This document shows, in pieces, positions 1 to 9,229 of a stretch of DNA of 64,000 nucleotides (positions are counted from its first letter, which is position 1; each line of letters begins with the position of its first letter). This DNA is from Aphidius gifuensis. Its lineage: Eukaryota; Arthropoda; Insecta; Hymenoptera; Braconidae. The translations under genes and the position numbers were made by a program. The stretch covers positions 20,678,154 through 20,742,153 of the forward strand of contig NC_057788.1 of assembly GCF_014905175.1 (NCBI RefSeq), written 5' to 3'. Below the pieces are notes generated by a model. The model did no database searches. It had not been told where the DNA came from and worked only from the letters and a program-made list of their open reading frames with translations.

Positions 1-146
1 AAAATCCACATTGGAGTTTAAAAATGTTAAGAAAACAAAGTGGTTGTATTAATCTTGAAAACATCGGTCAACTAGACTATTGGAGACAGGCCGTTAGTAA
101 TTTCAATAAGAAAAGGGCTACTAGTCTGTCCACTAAAAAAAATTGA
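1..146 (+). CDS. U1: 3' end of a family gene (cut by window edge)
   Basis: The window opens inside exon 2. Reading from base 3, the frame gives the second half of the last HTH-like repeat (NPHWSLKMLRKQSGC, then QLDYWRQAV), the FNKKRATSLST tail and a TGA at 144-146. The tail and the next kilobase resemble U21 and its 3' flank (49500-50640) more than any other unit, so the two segments look like a long-range duplication. Whether the missing part is intact cannot be judged. Confidence 0.75.
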   Translation, partial: NPHWSLKMLRKQSGCINLENIGQLDYWRQAVSNFNKKRATSLSTKKN

Positions 147-1070
147 ATATTTAAAAATTCAATCCTATTTGAGTAAAATATGTCGAAGATGAATATAAAA
201 AGTTTAAGTGGAGACAGAGGCAAACGCGCCAAATTTCGAGATTAAATACGAAGCTGATAATGTTAAAAAATTAATCACTTACTAATTGTTTTTACTGATT
301 GATAATGATCGTACATTAATCATTGGGTTTCATCACAACGAAAGTAACAAATTCTAGTTACTTAATTTTGAAAATACTTTTATAAAAAACTGTTATATTA
401 TTACTAATATAACAACTGTTTTATTATTACTAATAAATTCTATGTTCATTAATTATTATACTCTTATTAATTATTAATCAAAAATTCAATAAAAATAAGA
501 TATATAGACTTTTTAAAAATAATAACAATTGATATAATTAACAACTTGGATATTTATTTTAATTAAGAACAGTAGTGTTGGACATTCACGATTTTTTTGA
601 TTATCATCATTGTCATCATCGCCATAGTCTTTAGTATTTATGAAATTTTAATCAATAATCTCAGCAACAATAAATCTGAAAAACAAAATTATCATTAAAT
701 TTAAAAAATGATAAATATAACTTGGTTTTTTATGAAAAAAATGTAAATAATTCAACTGTATCGAAATATGTTAATAATTTTTTTATTACAGTTATGTGAT
801 GTGGCATAAATATTAAAAAAATAAAAATAAAAAAATAATTGACTGAAAAAATATAAAAAACTTTAATACTTATGTGAAAATAAAAATATTAAAAAAAAAA
901 TAATCTAGTTTTTTTAAATAATTTAATGTACAGTTGTGGTCAAATGAAAATGCGTAATTATAAGTCATGGTTTACATGAAAACTGTCGCGGTACTGCGCG
1001 GTACTCTCTGACTGGTTTTTCTTTATTAGCTCTATACTTTCATGTGTTTTATTTATTATAAAATCTTTCA
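147..1070. other. Type A spacer: U1 3' flank and U2 5' flank
   Basis: No gene. Holds a 3' flank (AATAAA-like motifs, TA-rich DNA), then the block found before nearly every unit: a trinucleotide-rich stretch near 600, the motif GATCAATAATnTCAGC (here at about 650), a T-rich TTATTACAG followed by GTGATGTGGCATAAATA (785-810), and a promoter-proximal part with CTCTCTGRCTGGTTT (about 1000). The hAT insertion at 1079 cuts it just where the TATA-like box normally lies. Confidence 0.6.
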
Positions 1071-1078
1071 AGTATGGA

Positions 1079-2628
1079 CAGTGTTGGGTTTGTATAATAC
1101 CGCGGTATCATACCGGTCGTAAACCTCGGTATAATACCGGTATTATACCGCGGAGGTTTCATACTTTCATACTTTCATACCACGTTAGTAGCGCCATCTG
1201 TAGGAATTTTTCGTATATTACGTCACACACCATTTTGAATTGCTCATAATTTAAATTTAAGAATATCATTCCTTTAATTATAGCATAATAGTAATAATCT
1301 TCATCCTTTTCTCAGACTTTTGTCAGTAGTAATAAATTTATTGAATATATTAAAAACTATTGACAAATGTCTAAGGAAAGGATGAGGCTTACCTGTTAAT
1401 TTCTTTGGCTCAATTAATTCTTTATAAATCAATATGTGGCAACACCCTTCCTTAGTTATTTTTTCCATAGTTTTTTATTTTTTTATTTATGTAAAAACCT
1501 ATTGGAAAAATGTCTATGAACAGAATGTTGTTTACATGTTAATTCATAAAATATTAATTTAGCCAAAGAAATTAATACGCAGGCAACATCCTTTCCGTAG
1601 CTAATACTTTTCCCATAGCTTTTTATTAATTTAAACAAATAAAAAGCTATAAGGAAAATGGTAGCTAAGGAAAGGAAGTTGTCACATGTTAATTTATACG
1701 AAATTAATTTTGACAGAGAAATTAACATGCAGGCAACATCCTTTCCTTGGATAATATTTTTCCCATAGCTCTTTATTTATTTAAATAAAAAAATGGTCAT
1801 AGGAAAAATGGTAGCTGAGGAAAGGATGTTGCCTGCATGTTAATTTCTTTGGCAAAATTAATTTCGTATAAATTAACATGTGACAACTTCCTTTCCTTAG
1901 CTACCATTTTTCCTATAGCTTTTTATTAATTTAAATAAATAAATGGTCATAGAAAAAACGGTAGCTAAGGAAGGATGTTTGCCTGCATATTTCTTTGGCA
2001 AAATCAATTTCGTAAAATTAACATGTGACAACTTCCTTTCCTTAGCTACCATTTTCCTATAGCTTTTTATTTATTTAAATAAATAAATGGTCATAGAAAA
2101 ACGGTAGCTAAGGAAAGGATGCCTACATGTTAATTTCTTTAACAAAATTAATTTCGTATGAATTAACATGTGACAACTTCATTTCTTTAGCTACCATTTT
2201 CCTATGACCATTTATTTATTTAAATTAATAAAAAGCTATGGGAAAAATGGTAGCTAAGGATACAATTACTTTGGCTGAATTAATTCTTTAGAAATTAACA
2301 GGGAAGCTACATCCGTTTCTTAGCCATTTGTCAATAGCTTATTATCTGTTCAAATAAATTGAAATACATTACTGTTGTTGTTTTTATAATCAAATATTGT
2401 TCATATTATTTGTTTATTCTGTAATACATCTATTAATATATCAACAAAAAATTTGACATTCGAGAGCATTCGAGAGTTTTATGCTGGTATGGTAGACAAT
2501 TTTGATGCCATAGGGGGCGTTCCTAAGTTTCATACTTTCATACTTTCATACCGGTATTATACCGGTTTAATACTTTCATACCGGTATGAAAGTATTAAAC
2601 CCAAAAATCGACCATTTACCCAACACTG
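1079..2628. mobile_element. Non-autonomous hAT element, 1550 bp, inserted in the U2 promoter
   Basis: Ends are the perfect 11-bp inverted repeat CAGTGTTGGGT (1079-1089) and ACCCAACACTG (2618-2628). It is flanked by the exact 8-bp duplication AGTATGGA (1071-1078 and 2629-2636). An 8-bp duplication and CA..G termini are the hAT superfamily signature. No transposase is encoded: the only ORF is an 81-codon minus-strand ORF in repeat sequence. Both sub-terminal parts carry runs of CATACTTT and ACCGGTAT palindromes. The core (about 1360-2340) is a series of alternating direct and inverted units built on GGTAGCTAAGGAAAGG and its complement. The insertion site corresponds to the TATA-like box of other units. 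Confidence 0.9.
1360..2340. repeat. Alternating inverted and direct repeats inside the hAT element
   Basis: Segments with TCCTTTCCTTAGCTACC and the complementary GGTAGCTAAGGAAAGGA alternate about every 90-150 bp. They are joined by AAATAAATAAATGGTCATA stretches and by AACATGTGACAACTTCC or its complement. The repeats make a long, strongly self-complementary core. Confidence 0.75.
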
Positions 2629-2727
2629 AGTATGGAACAATAATAAAAACATTGTAAACATTGCAAATACAACAATCAGAAGCTACATAAATCAAAAGAA
2701 CAAGTTTGAAATATGTTCATTAATAAA

Positions 2728-4382
2728 ATGGAACAATTTGATAAAAATCAGCTTGAGAAGGCTGATCAACACTTGTTTACTGACTCATTTAATGTTTGTT
2801 GGGAACTCTTAAAAAAAAAAGAATATTATCTCAGTGAACGTGAGACCAATATATTTTCAACGTTGTCATTAGATTACGGTCATGACATGTATGAGGCCAT
2901 GGTGATATTTATGAAGAAAATTATAAATTCCAATAAACACAAACTTGCAGTTAAAAAATCAAAAGTTGGATCAATCGAAATTGTAACAACAGAAGCCACT
3001 TGTGATTCAGGTTATGATGATAATTATAATCAATCAAATCAACAACAACAAGAACAAGTTGACAAAGTGAACATTGACATTGACAACAGTCAAGGCAAGA
3101 TGATATCTAAAAAAAGAAAAATATCAGTTGATGAAACCAAGAAGATATTCGAAGCAGGTATATTCTAAATGTTGTTAGGATTTTTATTAAATTGTAATTA
3201 GATGCAATTTTTTTTTATTTTTCAGATAACAAAAAAAATAACTGTGATGATTCAAGTTATGCTAAAAATATACGAATTGTTTCTTCAAATGAAAACTTAA
3301 TTAAAAAATTACATATGATTGATTTGATTAAAAAGGAAGAAAAATTATTTTCAGAACAAAGTATAACCATTAAAGATGAAATGTTGCCAGTTACAGATGA
3401 TTCAATTGATGTTGATAAAATAAATAACTCGGGCAATCACTCAATTGGACTAAAAAGAAGGTCAAATAAAGTTTCCAATTCATTTAATAATAATAATCAA
3501 AGTTGCTCGAATGAAGTCATTGAAAATGTTGATCATCAAAAAAACACAAGAATTCGTACTGGATCACTTGCTCGTAAAAAATATAGTGTTTATACAGAAA
3601 AAGATGATGAACTAAGCTGTACTGCAGACGAAAATAAAGTTGGGAATTGCCTAAATCTTGAACGTAAAATTAAAATAACTAATGAAATTTCTTTTGAATT
3701 AAAAACACGTGTAGTTAAATTGGCATGCGAACATCCAACTTGGTCATTAAAGATGTTCAGAAAACACAGTGGATGTAAAAATATTAATGACCGCCGTCAA
3801 GTTGAATGGTGGAAAAAACAGATTGAACGAGGAGGAACTCTTCGTCAAAAAATGAACTTTGTAAATAACTGGGTTATAAATAAGTGCATTGAGAAGAAAA
3901 AAAAAGGAGAAATAATCACAAATGAAAAAATTAAAACATTGGGACTTGAAGCAAAAGAAATTTTTGAACCTATAAAATTTTCTGCAGCTGCTTCGTGGTT
4001 AACAGTTTTTAAAAAAAACTATAAAATTACTGGTAAACCAAATAATCTAAAAATCAATTGTAACATGCAAAAAAAAAAATCATTTTTTCTATCAAGCACG
4101 TACGTTCCCAATGAAATAAAAGTCAAAGTTGTTAATCTTGCAAATGAAAATCCTCATTGGAGTTTGGACATGTTAAAAGAACAAAGTGGTTTTAATATTG
4201 AAAATTTTCGCCAACTTAGTCGTTGGAAAAAAACTGTTAGCGGTTTCAATAAGCAAAAGGCCTCTAGTTTTTCTACTGGATCAACTGCTCCTAAAAAATT
4301 TAATTCTACTTCAGTAAAATATAAAGATGAAAATAAAAATACAAGCTTAAGTGAAAACAGATGTAAACGAGGGCAAATTTGA
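2728..4382 (+). CDS. U2: intact CENP-B-type HTH DNA-binding protein, 528 aa
   Basis: Exons 2728-3157 and 3226-4382; the 68-bp intron has GTATATT...TTTTTCAG borders, phase 1 (split Asp codon). The start is set at MEQFDKNQ, which all units share; an in-frame ATG 15 bases upstream (2713) is less conserved. Layout: helical N-terminal domain (about 15-80), short Gln-rich run, KKRK basic motif near 128 (possible nuclear signal), linker with IKDE at 192-195, first HTH-like repeat about 299-343 (VVKLACEHPTWSL, SGCKNI, WKKQI), CENP-B/Tc5-type HTH about 354-413 (NNWVINKC, GLEAKEIF, FSA..SWLTVFKK), second HTH-like repeat about 437-481 (VVNLANENPHWSL). This copy lacks the poly-Asp tract. No catalytic domain is seen. 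Likely nuclear DNA-binding; targets unknown. A hAT element has replaced its TATA region. Confidence 0.85.
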
Positions 4383-5341
4383 AGATTAAATACGAACTAC
4401 GGAGATGATAATGTTGGAAAATTAATTATTCACTAATTATTTTTACTGGTTGATAATTATTATTGATCTATCATCGGACGTCATCACAACAAAAGTAACA
4501 AATTCTACATATAAATACATTTATACACATGTACAAATTTTTCTATATCAATTATTCACTACATTTATTAATTATCAATAATAAGTTATTAATAAAAACA
4601 CGTTGAATTAAAATAAAATATAAACTGTTTTAAAATATTAACAATTAATATAATTAACAAATTGAATATGATTTTCAATAAAAGTATGGTGGTGTTAGAC
4701 ATTTACGATTTTCTTGATTGTCATCATCATCATCGTCATCGTCATCATTATCCTCATTATTGTGTGTCGTATTTAAAATATTTTTAACAATAATTTTAGC
4801 CACAGTCAATCTAAAGAACAAAAGTATTGTTAAATTCAAAGGATGATAAATATATCGTTGTTTTTTATGAAAAAGATGTAAATACCTCAACTGTATCGAA
4901 ATATGTTGATAATTTTTTTATTACAGTTATGTGATGTGGCATAAATATAGAAAAAAATTTTTTTGCAAAAATATAAAAAACTTTCATACTTATGTGAAAA
5001 TAAAAATATTAGAAAAAAAAAAAACTAATTTTTTAAATAATTTAATGTACAATTGTTGTGGTCAAATGAAAATGCGTAATTATAATTTATATGTCTGTTC
5101 ATGGTTTTTATATGGAAACCGTCACGCCCAGTCGCGCTACTCTCTGGCCGGTTTCTCTCCTTATCAGTTCCATGCAGTTCCATTGAATTCGATACTTCCA
5201 TGTGTTTCATTATTAAAAATTTTTCAAGTGCTTTCAAGTATAAAACAACAATAAAAAAATCGTAAATATTGCAAATACAACAATCGAAAACTATACCTAT
5301 ATAAGCTAAGAAAACAAGTTTAAAATATATTCATTACTAAG
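4383..5341. other. Type A spacer between U2 and U3
   Basis: 3' flank to about 4660, then the conserved upstream block: ATC/GTC trinucleotide run (4720-4760), the CAACAATAATTTTAGCCACAG variant of the GATCAATAATTTCAGC motif, TTATTACAG plus GTGATGTGGCATAAATA at 4920-4946. Then a promoter region with CTCTCTGGCCGGTTTCTC and TATAAAAC at 5239-5246. The promoter part is closest to that of U22 (both carry GTTCCATGCAGTTCCATTGA). The minus-strand frame 4675-4890 is discussed under rejected items. Confidence 0.55.
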
Positions 5342-5715
5342 ATGGAACAATTTGATAAACACCAAGTTGTTGAAATGAATGACTTTTGAAGAAAAAACAC
5401 GTGTAGTCAAATTGGCAACAGAAAATCCAACTAGGTCATTAGACTTGTTGATAAAACAAAGTGGATGTAAAAATATTAGAGAGTGCCGTCAAGTTAAACG
5501 TTGAAAAAAACAGGTTCAACAAGCAGGATCTCGTCGTGAAATAATGAATTGAGTAAATAACTGGGTTATAATAAGTGCATTGAGAACCAAAAAAAAGGAG
5601 AAATAGTTACAAATAAAAAAATTCAAACATGGGGACTTGAAGCCAAAAAAATATTTAAACCGATACAATTTTCAGCAAGTTGTGTCTGGTTAATGATGTT
5701 TAAAAAGTATCAATA
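5342..5715 (+). pseudogene. U3: pseudogene, exon 1 start fused to exon 2
   Basis: Fourteen codons of exon 1 (MEQFDKHQVVEMND, as in U22) run straight into exon 2 at the first HTH-like repeat; a stop TGA falls at 5387. The deletion removed most of exon 1, the intron and the acidic linker. Downstream the HTH repeat and the CENP-B-type domain can still be read (SFEEKTRVVKLATENPT, WGLEAKKIFKPIQFSAS), with a stop after QVKR and a frameshift near 5572. It breaks off at about 5715, joining directly to 3'-flank sequence, so the last repeat is lost. Confidence 0.8.
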
Positions 5716-6500
5716 ACAAAACAATCGTCTTGAATATTTTTTTTATTTGCATTCTTCTATATCAATTATTTATTATACTCTTATTAATTATTAACAACAC
5801 ATTCGACTAAAATAAAATTTATAAACTTTTTGAAATTAATAACAAATAATATAATGATTAATGAACAATTTGGATATTATTTTCAATTGAAGTATGGTGG
5901 TTTTGGACATTGACGAACGTTAATGACAAATTTATATAAATTAAACAGAGAGAAATCTTCTCTGTATCACTCTGTATCAAAGTTTATAGAATTAAATTTT
6001 TTGTTTCTTTTAAATAAATTATCATTGATGATCAAAACGAACTTAAAATAAAACTCCTGTGCTGAATATAAAAAAAAAAAAATCATTGATATGTTTTTAA
6101 GATATATGGATTTTCCAAGTTGCTGTTAATAATTTATTGATTAGTAATGATTACAAATAATTTCATAATAATTTATTTAGACGTTTATTCAACACATTTA
6201 CAAAATTGGCGTTTTTTTTCAAAAATTAATTTGTCATTAATAATGACTTATTATAATATCTTCTCTCACTGGTTTCGATTATATAGATATATATTTTTTA
6301 TGAAAAAAATGTAAATAATTCAATTATATTAAAATGTAAATTATTTATTTATTACAGTTATGTGATGTTGCATAAATATTGAAAACAAATTATTTGAAAA
6401 GATGTAAAAAAACTATTTTATGTGTTAAAATAAAAATATAGTAAATAATAATCCATTGTAAATATAACAACATCTAAAATATATTCAGTAATAAAGACCA
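5716..6500. other. Spacer between U3 and U4
   Basis: Starts with 3' flank (ACAATCGTCTTGAATATT). Then about 300 bp with GACATTGACGAACGTTAATGA and AAATAAAACTCCTGTGCTGA that recurs only after U18 (45100-45240), then a shortened copy of the upstream block ending in TTATTACAGTTATGTGATG at 6350-6370. The usual promoter part (CTCTCTGGCTGG, TATAAAAC) is absent, so U4 has lost its promoter as well as its start codon. Confidence 0.5.
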
Positions 6501-8278
6501 GCTGTAATTTGATAAACATGAGCAGAAAGGCAGTCAATAATTGTTTTAACTTCATTTAATGTTTGTTGGGAAATTCTAAAGAAAAAAGAATATTATCTAT
6601 GTGAAGATGACACCAACATATTTTCAACGTTGTCATTAGATTATGGTAATGACATGTATAAGGCCATGATGATAATTATGAACAAAATTGTAAAATCCAA
6701 TAAAAACAAAGTTGAAGTTGAATCAATAAAAATTGTAACAGCAGGAGCCACTCGTGACTCAGGTTATGATGATACTTATGATCAATTAAATCAACAACAG
6801 CAACAACAACAACAACAACAAGTTAACAAAGTGAACATTGACATTGACAACAGTCATGACAAGATGATATCAAAAAAAAGAAAAATATCAGTTGATGAAA
6901 TTCATTCTAACAAGATATTCAAAGCAGGTATATACGTTATTGAAATATTTTAAAAATTGTATCTTGATTTGATTTCTTTTATTTTTCAGATAACTGTGAT
7001 GATCCAAGTTTTGCTCAAAGTATACGAATTGCTTCTTTAAATAAAAACTTAGTTAAAGAATTACATATGATTGGCATGATTGAAAAGGAAGAAGAATTAT
7101 TCAGAAAAGAAAGTATAACCATTAAAGATGAAATGTTGCCAGTTACAGATGATTTAATTGATGTTGATAAAATAAATAACTATCACGATCACTCATTCAA
7201 AAATAACTGTGATTATTCAAGTAATGCTAAAAATATACAAATTCCCACTTCAAATGAAGAAGAAAGTGTCAGTATTAAAGATGAAATCTTGTTAATTACA
7301 GGTGATTCAATTGATGTTGATAAAATAAATAACTCAAATGATTACTCAATTGGACTAGAAATAAAGTCAAATGAAATTTCCACTTTTATTAAAAGTAATA
7401 ATCAAAATTGCTCAAATGAAAGCATTGTAAATGCTGATCATCAAAGAAGCACAAAACTTCGTACTGGATCACTTGCTGCTAAAAAATATAGTTTTCATAC
7501 AGAAAAAGGTAATGACCCAAGCTCTATTTCAGCTGAAAATTATATCGATGTTGATGATGAACTAAGCTTTACTGAATTTAATGATAATGATGATGATGAT
7601 GATGATGATGATGATAATAGACTAAGTCAAAATAAAAATCTTGAAGATAAAATTAAAATAGTTGACAGTATTTCTTTCGAAGAAAAAACACGTGTAGTTA
7701 AATTGGCAATAGAAAATCCAACTTGGTCATTCAATATGTTGAAAAAATACAGTGGATGTAAAAATATTTATGGCCGCCGTGAACTTGAAGTATGGACAGA
7801 ACAGATTAAACAAGGAGGATCTCCTCGTGAAAAAAACATTTTTTTACATAACTGGGTTATAAATAAGTGCATCGAGAACCAAAAAAAAGGAGAAATAATT
7901 ACAAATAAAAAAATTCAAACATGGGGACTTGAAGCCAAAAAAATATTTAAACCGATACAATTTTCTGCAAGTAATAGCTGGTTACGGTTGTTTAAGAAAA
8001 ACCATGAAATTATTGGTGATCCATATAATCTAAAAATTAATTGTAATTTGCAAAACAAAAAATCATTTTCACACTCGAAAATTTATGTTCCCCATGAAAT
8101 AAAAGTTAAAGTTGTTAATCTTGCAAATGAAAATCCCCATTGGAGTTTGGACATGTTAAGAGAACAAAGTGGTTTTAATATTAAAAATTTTACTCAACTT
8201 TGTCATTGGAAACAAACTGTTAGAGAATTCAATAAGAAAAAGGCCTCTAATTTTTCAACTGTTACTAAAAATATTTAA
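6500..8278 (+). pseudogene. U4: family gene with destroyed exon 1 start; exon 2 open
   Basis: Exon 1 is recognisable (CWEILKKKEYYLCEDDTNIFS) but the ATG is changed, a small deletion shifts the frame near 6545, and an in-frame TGA lies at 6519-6521. The frame is open from about 6522 to the donor at 6927/6928. The intron 6928-6989 joins it in frame to exon 2 (6990-8278). Exon 2 is uninterrupted, with poly-Asp and all three HTH-like regions. It also carries an internal duplication of its own first part (about 7198-7347), so the IKDE linker occurs twice (IKDEML and IKDEIL). The C-terminal tail ends early after SNFSTVTKNI. A protein could only start at an internal ATG (for example 6654). I treat it as a probable pseudogene. 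Confidence 0.7.
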
Positions 8279-9134
8279 TTCTACGTAAGGTATAATGATG
8301 AAGATAAAAATACAAGTTCAAGTAAAAAACAGGTGCAAACGAAGGCAAATTTGAAGATTAAATACATTTCTGACACTTTTCGAAAATTAATCACTCACCA
8401 ATTATTTTTACTAGTTGATAATGATCGTAACCAATCAGTGGACTTGATCGAAACAAAAGTAACAAATTCTAGTTAATTTATTTTTGAGATAGTTTTATAA
8501 ATAAATGTTTAAATAATAATTATTAATAAATTTAAACATTTGTCTTGAATTTTTGATTTTTTATTTACATTTAACTAAAGCAAAAAATATAAACTTTTGG
8601 AAAATTTAATAACAATTAATATAAAAAACAACTTGGATATTATTTTTCAATTAAAGTATAGTAATGTTGGACATTTAAGATTTTTTTGATTATTTAAAAA
8701 ATTTTGTTCAATAACCTCAGCAACAGTAAATCTAGAAAACGAAATTATTATTAAATTTAATAAATGATAGATAATCATTCATTATCTTTGTTTTTTATGA
8801 AAAAAATCTAAATACATTAACTGTATCAAAATATGTAAATTTTTTAAATACAAAATAATTATTTTTTTATTATATACAGTCATGAGATGTGGCATAAATA
8901 GAAAAAAACAATTTTTTGCAAAAATGTAAAAAACTTGCTTCACGTAATAATAAAAATATAAAAAAAAAAAAAAAATCTAATTTTTTTAATAATTAAATAT
9001 ATAATTGTTGTGGTCCAATGTGAATACGTCGTTATATCTGGGTTTACATGAAAACTATCGCGGTGCTCTCTTTCTGAGCTGTCTGATTTCTCCTTATTAG
9101 TTCCATATGTTCCATTTATTGAAAATCATTCAAG
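8279..9134. other. Type A spacer between U4 and U5
   Basis: 3' flank to about 8640, then the conserved upstream block without the trinucleotide run: TTCAATAACCTCAGCAACAG (8700s) and TATACAGTCATGAGATGTGGCATAAATAG (8870-8900). The promoter-proximal part carries a shortened CTCTCTTTCTGAGCTG. Confidence 0.5.
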
Positions 9135-9142
9135 TATATAAC
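9135..9142 (+). promoter_or_regulatory. TATA-like box of U5
   Basis: TATATAAC, 95 bp before the ATG, in the AAGTATA...CAACAATA context shared by the array. Confidence 0.4.
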
Positions 9143-9229
9143 AGCAATATAAATACTGTAAACATTGCGAATACAACAATCAAGGCTACAAAGATTTAAA
9201 AGACAAGTTTGAAATATATCATCAATAAA

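Noticed and set aside
1483..1728. 81-codon minus-strand ORF in the hAT element as a transposase remnant
   Set aside because: It is read through the inverted-repeat units and contains the same repeat twice. No hAT transposase features.
2713..2727. Upstream in-frame ATG of exon 1 (2713, also 18683, 26229, 40470, 43140, 50727) as the true start
   Set aside because: It varies between copies (MFINK, MKNIFIKK, MKYIFITK) and is missing in U6, U9, U13, U15, U19 and U24, whereas MEQFDKHQ is shared. Leaky use cannot be excluded.
4675..4940. A minus-strand spliced gene in each spacer: MPHHITVIKKLSTYFDTVE, GTATTT donor, CTTTAG acceptor, then (L/F)TVAEIIDQNILNT plus trinucleotide repeats
   Set aside because: Splice-like signals are present, but the first part ends in phase 0 while the TVAEIIDQ frame needs phase 2. 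Joining them stops after four codons. Start codon and frame differ among spacers (ATACCACAT at 50340; a stop in the 25740 copy), so I see only shared ancestry of the spacer.
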